From JBOGGN01 sp050744165 (lineage in GTDB: Bacteria; Actinomycetota; Acidimicrobiia; Acidimicrobiales; Palsa-688): a stretch of DNA of 11,036 nt. The stretch's first letter is position 1; every line of letters starts with the position of its first letter. The DNA lies in assembly GCA_050744165.1 (NCBI GenBank), contig JBOGGN010000161.1:1-11036 (forward strand), given 5' to 3'. Shown here piece after piece: positions 1 through 8,493 of this stretch. The position numbers and the translations under genes are program-made. The notes below the pieces were generated by a model. The model was not told the DNA's origin. It saw nothing but the letters and a program-made list of their open reading frames with translations, and made no database searches.

Positions 1-557
1 GGTCCGGAGGCTTGCTCGCCCACCCCCGAGGCGTGCCCGCCCCCGAAGGGATCCCGAGACGTCGACAGCACCCGCTCGGCCGCGTCCCGGAAGCCGTCGG
101 AAAACGACCCCGCATCCAGTTCACTCACGAAGTACTGCGGGATGTCGGCGGGGAGGTCGGCCTGGGCCCACGACCGTCCCGTCATGTGCAGCCGAGCCAA
201 GTCGTAGGTCTGCCGGTGCTCGTAGCCCAGGGCAGACAACACCCGGGTCACGCTCTCCTGGCCTGGAGGAAGCGACCCGCACGAGACCCCGACCACGGTG
301 CGCACCGCGCCGTGGTCGAGGAAGACTCGGCCACCACCGGCCACCTTTTCCCCAACGTAGGCCGCGCCCGACGGGACTCGGGCCAGCAGGTCGTCCAGCA
401 GGAGGACCCCCAAAGCCTGGGCCAGCACCGCCCGGGGCACCCACGCGGGGTCGCCGTCGGCCATCAGGGAGGGGTGCACCACGAGCCCGTCGAGCAGCCA
501 GGTGGCTCGCTCTGCCCCCATCCCGGCGGCCACCAGCTCCCAGAGGAGCGGCGTCAT
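1..557 (-). CDS. DUF1338 family 2-oxoadipate dioxygenase/decarboxylase (HglS/YdcJ type), 3' end outside window
   Basis: The first 185 codons are present and the C-terminus runs off the left edge. The family contains Fe(II)-dependent enzymes that convert 2-oxoadipate to D-2-hydroxyglutarate with loss of CO2, a late step of lysine degradation (Pseudomonas HglS, plant FLO7). Seen here: FLDHGAVR at about residues 79-86, matching the family's DHGA-x-R motif that supplies a metal-binding His (H82) and a substrate-binding Arg (R86), and IPQYFVSEL at about 139-147, matching the conserved Q-x-FVSEL segment. The other metal ligands lie outside the window. The ATG at 557-555 overlaps the upstream dehydrogenase stop as ATGA and has no clear ribosome binding site, so translation is probably coupled. 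The reading frame is shown by these motifs rather than by a long ORF call. The neighbours, two lysine-pathway enzymes, fit this role well. Confidence 0.85.
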   Translation of the reverse strand, partial: MTPLLWELVAAGMGAERATWLLDGLVVHPSLMADGDPAWVPRAVLAQALGVLLLDDLLARVPSGAAYVGEKVAGGGRVFLDHGAVRTVVGVSCGSLPPGQESVTRVLSALGYEHRQTYDLARLHMTGRSWAQADLPADIPQYFVSELDAGSFSDGFRDAAERVLSTSRDPFGGGHASGVGEQASG

Positions 558-1639
558 GCGGCCAGCGGGACGGCGTCGGCGAACAGCTTCCCCGTCGGCG
601 TCGCCATCAGGGCGTCGAGGTCGACCTGCTCCTGGCGCACGAAGCCCTGCTGGGGCAGCTGGCGGCGGGCGACCAGCTCGACGGCGGCGGTGGCCGAGGC
701 GGCGGTGGTCCAGGAGATGGCCCGCCACCGGCGGCCGTCGATCAACCGGGGCCAGTAGGTCCGAACCACCTGCTCCCGAGTCAAGAGCCCCTCGCGCCAC
801 CCCTCGACGGCGGCGTACAGGTAGACGACATCGTCGGCGACGGGCGGCTTGGCCTTCACCAGGATGCGCCCGGCCAGTTCCCGGTCGTGGCGCAGGTGCA
901 GCTCGTCGAAGAAGAACCGCATCAGCTCGCAGTGACCGGGGTAGCGCAGCGTCTTGTAGTCGAGGCGGTCAACCTGGCCCTCGAAGGTCGAGCACATGGT
1001 GCCCAGCCCGCCGGACGTGGTGAACGCCTCCAGCTGGGTCCCGCCGATCCAGACCACCTCATGTTCGCTCATCGACGGCACCCGCCGGCGGCGGCCGTCG
1101 CGGATGACCTCACAGTCGTTGAGGTACTCGTTGACCACCCCCTCCGGCGACCAGTTGAAGGCGTACCCCAAAAGCCCGCTGGGGCTCGCCGGCAGGGCGC
1201 CCACCTTGAGCTCGATCGACTCCAGCCGCTCGAAGCCGCGGGCCAGCCACGCCCCGGTCATACAGATCAGCCCCGGCGCCAGCCCACATTGGGGCATGAC
1301 GACCGAGCCCGCCCCCTCGGCCGCCTCGACCATGCCCTCGGTCGTGGCCACATCCTCGGATAGGTCGAAGTAGTGCACGCCGGCGGCGATGGCGGCCTCG
1401 GCCACCGCAGCGTTGAACCCGAGCGGCAGGCAGGAGACCACGGCGTCGGCCCCGTCGAGCTGCACCTCGAGCGCGTGGCGGTCGCTGACGTCGAGCGGCA
1501 CCACCGGGAATGCGTGCGCCTGCCGCCGGGGCGCCACGTCCGCCCCCACCACGTCGAAGCCCGACCGGGCGAGGAGGCCAGCGACGAGGTCGCCCACCTT
1601 TCCCAACCCCAGTACCAGCACCTGCGTGATCTCCCCCAT
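554..1639 (-). CDS. Saccharopine dehydrogenase-family oxidoreductase, probable lysine 6-dehydrogenase
   Basis: 361 aa. The N-terminus is a Rossmann NAD(P)-binding fold with VLGLGKVG at residues 8-16 (G11-x-G13-x-x-G16), followed by VVSCLPLGFN, HYFDLSED and MPQCGLAPGL, all typical of the saccharopine dehydrogenase superfamily. KTLRYPGHCELM lies in the C-terminal half. The length matches bacterial lysine 6-dehydrogenases (roughly 360-390 aa), which oxidatively deaminate lysine to aminoadipate semialdehyde / piperideine-6-carboxylate. The divergent ALDH7-type enzyme would oxidise that product, and the overlapping DUF1338 gene acts further down the pathway. A saccharopine-splitting dehydrogenase is the main alternative, but no lysine-ketoglutarate reductase is visible. 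The ATG at 1639 is preceded by TACAAT seven bases upstream and begins the fold at the usual place. An open extension to 2236 is antisense to the ALDH gene and was discarded. Family assignment is firm; exact substrate is inferred from context. Confidence 0.85.
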   Translation of the reverse strand: MGEITQVLVLGLGKVGDLVAGLLARSGFDVVGADVAPRRQAHAFPVVPLDVSDRHALEVQLDGADAVVSCLPLGFNAAVAEAAIAAGVHYFDLSEDVATTEGMVEAAEGAGSVVMPQCGLAPGLICMTGAWLARGFERLESIELKVGALPASPSGLLGYAFNWSPEGVVNEYLNDCEVIRDGRRRRVPSMSEHEVVWIGGTQLEAFTTSGGLGTMCSTFEGQVDRLDYKTLRYPGHCELMRFFFDELHLRHDRELAGRILVKAKPPVADDVVYLYAAVEGWREGLLTREQVVRTYWPRLIDGRRWRAISWTTAASATAAVELVARRQLPQQGFVRQEQVDLDALMATPTGKLFADAVPLAA

Positions 1640-1643
1640 AACG

Positions 1644-3236
1644 GTGATTGTACGGGGTACCCTGCCGTTCACGCTGCCCTCCACTTCCGAGCTGGCCGCC
1701 CGCGCCAAGGAGATTTTCTCCCGGCTGGGCGTCGGAATGCCACAAAGCGGGGCCAATGCGGCCCGCACCCCCGTCACCGGCGGGATGATCGGAAACACGC
1801 CGGTCTCGGGTCCCGCCGAGGTCGAAGCGGCGGTCGAGCGGGCCACGGCGGCCTTCGCCCAGTGGCGCCTCGTGCCCCCGCCCCGCCGGGGCGAGCTGGT
1901 GCGTCGCCTCGGTGTGTCGCTGCGGGCCCACAAGGCGGATCTGGCGGCCTTGGTGACCCTGGAAGCGGGAAAAATTCCCGGCGAGGCGGCGGGCGAAGTC
2001 CAGGAAATGATCGACATGTGCGACCTGGCAGTGGGCCTGTCCCGCCAGCTGTACGGGCTGACCATGGCGACCGAGCGTCCCGCCCACCGGATGAGCGAGT
2101 TGTGGCAGCCCTTCGGGGCGGTGGCGGTGATCACCTCGTTCAATTTCCCCGTCGCCGTCTGGGCCTGGAATGCCGCCGTGGCGTTGGTCTGCGGCGACCC
2201 CGTTATCTGGAAGCCGTCGGAGAAGACAGTGCTCACGGCGCTTGCCTGTCAGGGTCTGCTGGACCAGGTGGCGGCCGAGGTGGCGGCCGAGTTGGCCCTG
2301 GATGCGCCCGGGACCCGGCTGGATGCCCCCGGGGCCGGGCTGTCGCAGGTCGTGGTCGGGGACGCCGCGGTGGGCTCGGCGCTGGTCGACCATCCCGGGG
2401 TGGCCCTGGTGTCAGCCACTGGCAGCACCGCCATGGGGAGGGCCGTGGGGCCGCGAGTGGCGGCCCGTTTCGGGCGCTGCCTCTTGGAGCTGGGCGGCAA
2501 CAACGCCGCCATCGTGGCCCCGTCCGCCGACTTGGACCTGGCGGTGCGGGCCATCGTGTTCGCGGCCGCGGGCACCGCCGGGCAGCGGTGTACCACCCTG
2601 CGGCGGCTGATCGTGCATTCGTCCCGGCTGGACGAGGTGGTGGGGCGGGTATCGGCCGCCTACCGCAGCCTGGTGGTGGGCTCGCCGTTCGAACCCGGGG
2701 TGCTGGTGGGGCCGCTGATCGACGGCCGGGCCTTCGGGGCCTTCGAGGCAGCGCTCGACGAGGTTGCTGACGACGGGGGGTCGGTGGTGTGCGGCGGCGA
2801 CCGTGACCCGGCGCTGGCTGCCGAGGCGCCCGAGGCGTTCTACGTGCGGCCGGCCATCGCCGTGATGCCGGCGCAGACCGACCTGGTGCTCCGGGAGACC
2901 TTCGCTCCGCTCTTGTACGTCCTGGCCTACGACTCCTGGGACGAGGCGATGGCGTTGCACAACGCAGCCCGCCACGGGCTGGCCTCATCGGTGTTCACGA
3001 ACGACTTGCGGGAGGCGGAGCTGTTTCTGTCCCCGGGCGGTTCCGACTGCGGCATCGCGAATGTCAATATCGGGCCGTCGGGTGCCGAGATCGGTGGCGC
3101 CTTCGGGGGCGAAAAGGAGACCGGCGGCGGTCGCGAAGCCGGATCCGACGCCTGGAAGGCGTATATGCGGCGGCAAACGTGCACCGTCAATTACGGGCGG
3201 GACCTGCCACTGGCCCAGGGCATCCAGTTCGGCTGA
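1644..3236 (+). CDS. Aminoadipate-semialdehyde dehydrogenase (ALDH7/antiquitin type)
   Basis: 530 aa from the GTG at 1644. It oxidises alpha-aminoadipate semialdehyde (in equilibrium with piperideine-6-carboxylate) to alpha-aminoadipate with NAD+. ALDH7 hallmarks are dense: ITSFNFPVAVWAWN at about 163-176, SATGSTAMG near 257-265, LELGGNNAAIV with general-base Glu282, GTAGQRCTT with catalytic Cys316, RETFAPLLYV near 417-426, and the diagnostic C-terminal run GSDCGIANVNI / GAEIGGAFGGEKETGGGRE / LPLAQGIQFG. The start is uncertain. The conserved N-terminal helix (AKEIFSRLGV) requires a start upstream of ATG 1737, and GTG 1644 is the only ordinary start codon nearby, but it lacks a ribosome binding site. 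Residues about 218-232 hold a small insertion containing LDAPG twice. The stop lies 4 bases from the convergent response-regulator stop. It probably works with the divergent dehydrogenase. Confidence 0.93.
   Translation: MIVRGTLPFTLPSTSELAARAKEIFSRLGVGMPQSGANAARTPVTGGMIGNTPVSGPAEVEAAVERATAAFAQWRLVPPPRRGELVRRLGVSLRAHKADLAALVTLEAGKIPGEAAGEVQEMIDMCDLAVGLSRQLYGLTMATERPAHRMSELWQPFGAVAVITSFNFPVAVWAWNAAVALVCGDPVIWKPSEKTVLTALACQGLLDQVAAEVAAELALDAPGTRLDAPGAGLSQVVVGDAAVGSALVDHPGVALVSATGSTAMGRAVGPRVAARFGRCLLELGGNNAAIVAPSADLDLAVRAIVFAAAGTAGQRCTTLRRLIVHSSRLDEVVGRVSAAYRSLVVGSPFEPGVLVGPLIDGRAFGAFEAALDEVADDGGSVVCGGDRDPALAAEAPEAFYVRPAIAVMPAQTDLVLRETFAPLLYVLAYDSWDEAMALHNAARHGLASSVFTNDLREAELFLSPGGSDCGIANVNIGPSGAEIGGAFGGEKETGGGREAGSDAWKAYMRRQTCTVNYGRDLPLAQGIQFG
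1647..1652 (-). promoter_or_regulatory. Candidate -10 box (TACAAT) for the leftward lysine operon
   Basis: TACAAT differs by one base from the TATAAT consensus and ends seven bases before the ATG at 1639. Transcription would therefore start at or next to the A of the start codon, giving a leaderless mRNA, which is common in actinobacteria. This also fits the absence of a ribosome binding site. No good -35 hexamer is seen 16-18 bases upstream. The box lies inside the first codons proposed for the divergent ALDH gene. Confidence 0.5.
1655..1662. promoter_or_regulatory. Palindrome GGGTACCC between divergent promoters, possible operator
   Basis: A perfect 8-bp palindrome lies just upstream of the leftward -10 box, within the start region of the rightward ALDH gene. 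A bound regulator here could affect both directions. It is short, and such palindromes occur by chance in GC-rich DNA, so this is only a candidate. Confidence 0.2.
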
Positions 3237-3240
3237 GGAA

Positions 3241-3906
3241 TCACTCCGCCACCCCAGCCTGGTAGGCGGCAATGACCGCCTGCACACGGTCCCGGGCGTC
3301 GAGCTTGTCGAGGATGTGACCGACGTGGGTCTTGACCGTGTTCTCCGCGACGATGAGAGTCTCCGCGATCTCGCCGTTCGAAAGCCCGCGGCTCATGAGC
3401 CTGAGGATTTCGAGCTCACGAGGCGTCAAGGCGTCGACCTGCCGGCGCGCCGCCTGCCCGGCCGCGTTTGACCGGCTGTTGGCGACGAACTCGGTGATCA
3501 ACCGCCGGGTGGCAGTGGGTGCCAGCAGGCATCCCCCGGCCGCCACCTCCCGGACCGCCCGGATCAGCTCCTCTGGTGCCGCCCCCTTCAGAAGGAACCC
3601 GGCGGCGCCGGCATGCAGGGCGCTGAAGAGGTACTCGTCGAGGTCGTAGGTCGTGAGGATCACGATCCTTGTCGCGGCCAGGGTCCGGTCGGCCGAGATC
3701 AGTCGGGTGGCCGCCAGCCCGTCGAGCGCGGGCATCCGGATGTCCATCAGCACCACGTCGGGCCGCTCCGTCCGGACCGCCTCGATGGCCCCGTTGCCGT
3801 CGGGCGCCTCGGCGGCGACCTCCATGTCGGGCTGGGTCTGAAGGATCATGGCCAGACCGGAGCGCACCAGTGCCTGGTCGTCGGCGATGACGACTCGGAT
3901 CGTCAT
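3241..3906 (-). CDS. NarL/LuxR-family two-component response regulator
   Basis: 221 aa, a normal length. The receiver domain (about 1-120) has the acidic pair D9/D10, phosphoacceptor D55 in LMDIRMP, T85/T86 in VILTTYD and K107 in FLLKGAA, so all switch residues are present. A linker leads to a C-terminal LuxR helix-turn-helix (about 155-215) with LTPRELEILRLMSRGLSNGEIAETL and VAENTVKTHVGHIL. It would be a cytoplasmic DNA-binding regulator activated by phosphorylation. The ATG overlaps the stop of the preceding kinase gene as ATGA, the usual operon layout for this pair. The kinase is truncated and lacks its phosphoacceptor His, so this regulator is likely an orphan or depends on another phosphodonor. 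In related loci such pairs often control a neighbouring ABC-2 exporter, and one lies across the junction here. Confidence 0.94.
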   Translation of the reverse strand: MTIRVVIADDQALVRSGLAMILQTQPDMEVAAEAPDGNGAIEAVRTERPDVVLMDIRMPALDGLAATRLISADRTLAATRIVILTTYDLDEYLFSALHAGAAGFLLKGAAPEELIRAVREVAAGGCLLAPTATRRLITEFVANSRSNAAGQAARRQVDALTPRELEILRLMSRGLSNGEIAETLIVAENTVKTHVGHILDKLDARDRVQAVIAAYQAGVAE

Positions 3907-4520
3907 GCCAAGGGGATGTGGGCGCGAACCGCAAAACCGCCGCCGGGCAGAGGGCCGGCGTCGAGAGTGCCGCAGTACGAGGCGGCCCGTTCCCGCATGC
4001 CCAGGACGCCGCGGCCCCCGGGTCCCGGGCCATGGGCCCGAAGGGCGCCGCTGATGGGGGGATCGTTACGAACGTCGACCTCCAGTTCGGTCGGTGTGCG
4101 CACCACCCGGACCCTGGTGGCCACCCGGCCGGCGTGGTTGAGCACATTGGTCAGCGCTTCCTGGACGATCCGGTAGGCGGACACGCCGATCCCAACGGGG
4201 AGGTCGCCGACATCGCCGCTGGTGGTGATGTCGAGCGGCAGGCCAGCGTCACGCAACCGAGCGGCCAGCTCGTCGAGCTGGTCCAGGGTCGGCTGGGGCC
4301 CGAAGCCGCGGCCACCGGGAATCCCTCCGACGGCATCGACTTCGGACTCGTCCTGCCCGCGCAAGACGCCGAGCGCCCGTCGCACGTCGCGCAGGGCGGC
4401 CCGCGACGCTTCCTCGATGGCACAGAGCGGCTCGACCGGTGCCGCGGTCGCCCCAGCTGGCCCGGCGAGCATCCGCGCCGCCCCTGCCTGGATGGCGATG
4501 ACCGCCAGCTGGTGGGCCAC

Positions 4521-4526
<6 letters not shown>
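3903..4526 (-). pseudogene. Sensor histidine kinase, 3' remnant (HisKA_3 part plus HATPase)
   Basis: Only the last 207 codons survive. They begin inside the HisKA_3 dimerisation helix with DVVAHQLAVIAIQAGAARML, where relatives read ELHDVVAH. Here the residue before D is Leu (RLDVVAH), so the phosphoacceptor His and everything before it (membrane or sensor part, roughly half of a typical 380-400 aa kinase) are missing. The HATPase part looks intact: N-box in YRIVQEALTNVLNHA, G-box in GPGPGGRGVLGMRERA, and a C-terminus PGGGFAVRAHIPLA. The frame stays open upstream to 5531, but that stretch is antisense to the ABC ATPase and is not kinase. The break coincides with the broken 5' end of the ABC gene at GACGTC 4521-4526. 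The family is certain; loss of kinase autophosphorylation is inferred from the missing His. Confidence 0.85.
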
Positions 4527-5331
<805 letters not shown>

Positions 5332-5351
<20 letters not shown>

Positions 5352-6309
5352 GCTCGTCAAGCTCAACCGGCCGTTGACCTGGTGCGTCGCCGCGGCCGCG
5401 GTGCTGGCCAGCCTGGCCCTGGCCTGGCAGGGGGCCAAGAATGCCTCCGTTGCCGCCCACCCGGTCCCGGCGACGGCCACCCGGCCGCCCACCTGCGCCG
5501 ACCTGGCGCTGCCCCCCGGTCCCCTCTGCACCCAGGCGATCGCAGTCCAGGAGCAGATCGACGCCTACCACCGCCAGGTGGCGGCGACCGAGCCGTCGAC
5601 CCGCCATAACGCCCGGCCCACCGACGCGTTGCCGGTCGAGCAGCCACTGGGGGCGGGAAAAGTCGCCGCTGGTTTCCTGGCCTCGCTCGGCGGAGCGCTT
5701 CTCGTCTTTTTGTTGGCCGCCGGCCACGTCGCCAGCGAGTGGGACCACCACACCCTCAAGTCGCTGCTGTGCCAGGAAGGCCGCCGGGACCGCGTCCTGG
5801 CCGCCAAGCTGGCCAGCGTCTGGATCGCGGGCGTGGCGGTGCTGGTTGCCGACTGGGCCGTCCTTGCCGCCGCCAGTTTCCTGTGGCGGGCCGCCTACCC
5901 TCTGCCCGGGCCGGGCCTGTCGTGGGCCGGGGGATGGTCGGCCGTGGCCGCCGACGCCGCCCGGGCCCCCCTGGTGATCGCGGTGTTCGCCGTCGTCGGC
6001 GTGGCGTCGGCCGTCCTCCTGCGCAACGCCCTGGCCGCGGTCGCCATGGCCGGCGGGTTCGTGCTGGCCTCGCTCACTGCCGCCGGCAACGTGGCCGCGA
6101 TCGCCCCCTGGACCCTCGCCTACTGGGTGTCAGGCTGGATGCAGTACCGATCCCACGGCTTCGTCGTGTACCACTTCTGGGTCGACGGCTACCCGGCGGG
6201 GGCCCACTCCCCCTCTGTACTGGCGGGGACGCTCGGCCTGGCGGCGCTGATCGTGCTGGGGGCGGCAGTCTCCGCCGTCGCCTTCCGAGCGGCCGACGTC
6301 ACCGCCTGA
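5332..6309 (+). CDS. ABC-2 type transporter permease
   Basis: 325 aa with about six hydrophobic segments: 15-33, 112-132, 157-184, 212-230, 234-258 and 296-319. The short basic cytoplasmic N-terminus (MRLLRAELVKLNRP) and the segment SEWDHHTLKSLL-x-EGRRDRVLAAKL between segments 2 and 3 are typical of ABC-2 permeases, which form the membrane channel with the ATPase encoded just upstream. A long loop at about 34-110 should lie outside the membrane; it has two cysteines (C55, C66) that could form a disulfide. The ATG lies within the ATPase gene (20-bp overlap), so translation is probably coupled. The substrate is unknown; such pairs often export antimicrobials or peptides. Because the upstream gene has lost its 5' end and promoter, expression of this intact gene is uncertain. 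Its stop lies 17 bases from the convergent LigD-like gene. Confidence 0.88.
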
Positions 6310-6326
6310 GGTGGCTCGCTGGCGGG

Positions 6327-8024
6327 TCAACCGATGCTCGGAAGGTGTTGGCCCTGCCTTAGCACGGTGCGGAACACGTCTCCCTGGGCTTCGATTCGTC
6401 CCAGCACCGAGCGAATGGTGAAGCCGTCCGGCTTCAGGGAGGGGTCGTCGAGTTCCTCCCAGGTGATGGGTGCCGACACCGGGGCGCCGGGTGCCGGCCG
6501 GGGACTGTACGGAGCCACCAGCGTCTTGTTGATCGCGTTCTGGGTGTAGTCGAGCCGGGCCAGTCCGCTGCGATCGCTGACCTGCCACTTCCAGCTCACC
6601 AGCTCTGGGACCACAGCGGCGATGGTCTTCGACAGCTGCTCGGTCCATTTTCGGGTCTCGGTGAAAGAGGGTCCCGGCTGGATCGGGATCCAGATCTGGA
6701 TGCCCCGCTGACCGGTCACCTTGGGCTGGCCGGAGACGCCGAGGTGGTCTAAGGCGGTGCGGTGCAGACGGGCCAGGACCAGCACATCCTCCCAGGTGGT
6801 CACCGGGCCCGGGTCGAGGTCGATCAGCGCGTAGGTCGGCTGGTGCGGGCTGGAGGTGAGCGATGTCCACGCATGCCATTCCAGGGCCCCAAAGTTTGCT
6901 GCCCATACCAGCGCGGCTGGCTCATCGACGACGAGGTAGGTACGGGACTCGCCCCGGTCGGCTTCGGGGTTGTCCCACCGGGGCAGCCAGTCGGGTGCGT
7001 GACTCGGCAGCTCCTTGTGCCAGAAACCCTTGGTGTCGGCCCCACCCGGAAAGCGGTGCATATTCAGCGCCCGGTCTTTCAGGTAGGGCAGGGCGACCGA
7101 CGCGATCTGGGCTGTGTAGCGCACCAGGTCCCGCTTCGTGACCGCCGCCTCCCCGGGACGGGCCGGGAACAACACCTTGTCCAGGTTGGTCACATGCAAC
7201 TCCCGGCCGAAGACCTGCCAAATGCCCTCGCCCGGGAGGGCGTCCAGCTTGCGGAGGGCGTCCTCGCCGGGGCCGGCCACTTCTGGCCCGGCTGTCCCGG
7301 CCGCCTCCGCTGCCGCGCCCGCTGACGCCCCGGCCGTCCCCGCCGCCGGACGCAGCGAGATCGACGCCCGATCCGCGGGCAGATCGGACCGCCACAACCG
7401 GTCCGGGTCGGCCTTCACTTGGTCGTTGGTCCGCCCGCTGAGGACCGACTGCGGGTGCTCCTCGGGGTCCCACCCGTCCACCGCGAACTCGTCGTGCTTG
7501 TGGAGCATCAGCCACTGCTCCTTGCCCTTGGAGTCGGTGCTGGTACGGACCAGGACGAACTTGCCGCCCAGCTTGTGGCCGTGCAGGACCATGTGGATCT
7601 CCCCGTCGCGGACCGCCTTGCCGGGGTCGGGCGGGTCCCCGGTTTCGTAGGGATCCCAGGTGCCCTCGTCCCAAACGATGACGTCGCCGCCGCCGTACTC
7701 GCCCCGGGGGATCACCCCTTCGAAGTCGAAGTACTCGATCGGGTGATCCTCAACGTGGAAGGCGGCCCGCCTGGCCTTTGGGTCCAGGGTCGGGCCCTTG
7801 GGGACCGCCCAGCTGGCCAGCACGCCATCGATCTCGAGGCGAAAGTCGTAATGCAGCCGGCGGGCCCGATGGCGCTGAACGACGAATCGCGGGGCCCTTT
7901 GGGGAGAAGTTTCGGCCGTCGCTCGCTCGCCGGCGGGCTCCTGTGTCCGGGAGAAGTCCCGCTTTTCGCGATACGTGGTGAGTGGGTCATTCGTAGACGG
8001 CGTGGCGGGTGACGGCGCCGGCAT
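6327..8024 (-). CDS. LigD-like protein: 3'-phosphoesterase plus polymerase/primase, no ligase domain
   Basis: 565 aa from ATG 8024. Residues about 17-200 are a LigD 3'-phosphoesterase domain: YREKRDFSRTQEP at the start, then RHRARRLHYDFRLE with H52, H58, D60 and R62, VEDHPIEY with H94, and IPRGEYGGGDVIVWDEGTW. An Ala/Gly-rich linker (about 228-256) leads to an archaeo-eukaryotic primase-type polymerase domain (about 275-565): HVTNLDKVLFP, IDLDPG with catalytic Asp402/Asp404, TGQRGIQIW, and LDYTQN with the third Asp492. Such proteins clean and fill DNA ends in Ku/LigD end joining; Mycobacterium LigD is Pol-PE-Lig in one chain. Here no ATP-ligase domain follows, so a separate ligase would be needed; neither it nor Ku is in the window. 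ATG 8024 has GGGAG 11 bases upstream and avoids overlapping fur; ATG 8078 is possible. It lies 19 bases after the Fur gene, a probable operon. Confidence 0.9.
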   Translation of the reverse strand: MPAPSPATPSTNDPLTTYREKRDFSRTQEPAGERATAETSPQRAPRFVVQRHRARRLHYDFRLEIDGVLASWAVPKGPTLDPKARRAAFHVEDHPIEYFDFEGVIPRGEYGGGDVIVWDEGTWDPYETGDPPDPGKAVRDGEIHMVLHGHKLGGKFVLVRTSTDSKGKEQWLMLHKHDEFAVDGWDPEEHPQSVLSGRTNDQVKADPDRLWRSDLPADRASISLRPAAGTAGASAGAAAEAAGTAGPEVAGPGEDALRKLDALPGEGIWQVFGRELHVTNLDKVLFPARPGEAAVTKRDLVRYTAQIASVALPYLKDRALNMHRFPGGADTKGFWHKELPSHAPDWLPRWDNPEADRGESRTYLVVDEPAALVWAANFGALEWHAWTSLTSSPHQPTYALIDLDPGPVTTWEDVLVLARLHRTALDHLGVSGQPKVTGQRGIQIWIPIQPGPSFTETRKWTEQLSKTIAAVVPELVSWKWQVSDRSGLARLDYTQNAINKTLVAPYSPRPAPGAPVSAPITWEELDDPSLKPDGFTIRSVLGRIEAQGDVFRTVLRQGQHLPSIG

Positions 8025-8043
8025 CGATTGGCAAGCTCCCTTC

Positions 8044-8493
8044 CTACTGGCAGGCGGCGCAGAGCCCGAGAACGTCAACTCGGTGGCTCTGGGGGATGAA
8101 TCCCTGCGCCGCCGCCAGGGTGTCGAGCTGGTTGCCCAGGTTGCGCTCGAAGGCGGGGGAGGCGGTGATGTCGATGACCGTGCCGCACCGGGTGCACACC
8201 AGGTGGTGGTGGTGCTCGGTCAGGTCCTCGGCCAGCTCGAAGCGGGCGAACTCGTCGTTGGCTGCCACCCGGCGCACCACGCCCGCGGATTGGAGGTCGA
8301 CCAGGTGCCGGTAGGCGGAGCTGCGGGGCAACTCGGGCAGCCGGTCGGCGATGTCGCCGATGCTGACCGGCCGCCGTTCTGCCGCCAGCAACTCGATGAT
8401 GGCCCGGCGTCCCGAGGTGTAGCGCTGGTCGATGCGGCGCAGCCGTACCTCGACCGTCCCGTGCAGATCGTCGAGCATGTCGTTGGTTGACAT
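8044..8493 (-). CDS. Fur-family metal-responsive transcriptional repressor
   Basis: 149 aa, a normal length. The N-terminal winged helix-turn-helix includes SIGDIADRLPELPRSSAYRHLVDLQSAGVV (about 44-73). The C-terminal dimerisation and metal domain has EHHHHLVCTRCG (H94-H97, C100, C103) and ends HRVDVLGLCAAC (H137, C145, C148), giving two CxxC pairs for structural zinc. It could sense iron, zinc, manganese, nickel or peroxide; the sequence alone does not decide. The ATG at 8493 has a good ribosome binding site (AAGGA, about 6 bases upstream). The LigD-like gene follows after 19 bases. A long upstream extension of the frame to 9372 is open only because the repeat-rich upstream DNA lacks stops. 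No clear Fur or Zur box was recognised in the upstream DNA, so autoregulation is not shown. Confidence 0.93.
   Translation of the reverse strand: MSTNDMLDDLHGTVEVRLRRIDQRYTSGRRAIIELLAAERRPVSIGDIADRLPELPRSSAYRHLVDLQSAGVVRRVAANDEFARFELAEDLTEHHHHLVCTRCGTVIDITASPAFERNLGNQLDTLAAAQGFIPQSHRVDVLGLCAACQ

Noticed and set aside
1640..2236. N-terminal extension of the lysine dehydrogenase frame to 2236
   Set aside because: The extension is antisense to ALDH, and the Rossmann motif begins properly just after ATG 1639.
1373..2770. 465-codon plus-strand frame overlapping the ALDH gene
   Set aside because: It is a shadow frame in GC-rich DNA, with Gly/Arg/Pro-rich content and no domain, while the overlapping frame is a clear ALDH7.
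6310..6326. Bidirectional terminator between the convergent permease and LigD-like genes
   Set aside because: The 17-base gap has no stem-loop followed by a T-tract on either strand.
8025..8078. Upstream ATG at 8078 for the LigD-like protein
   Set aside because: It would add 18 residues overlapping the Fur gene; ATG 8024 has a purine-rich site upstream and gives the usual short lead into the YREKRDF segment. Not fully excluded.
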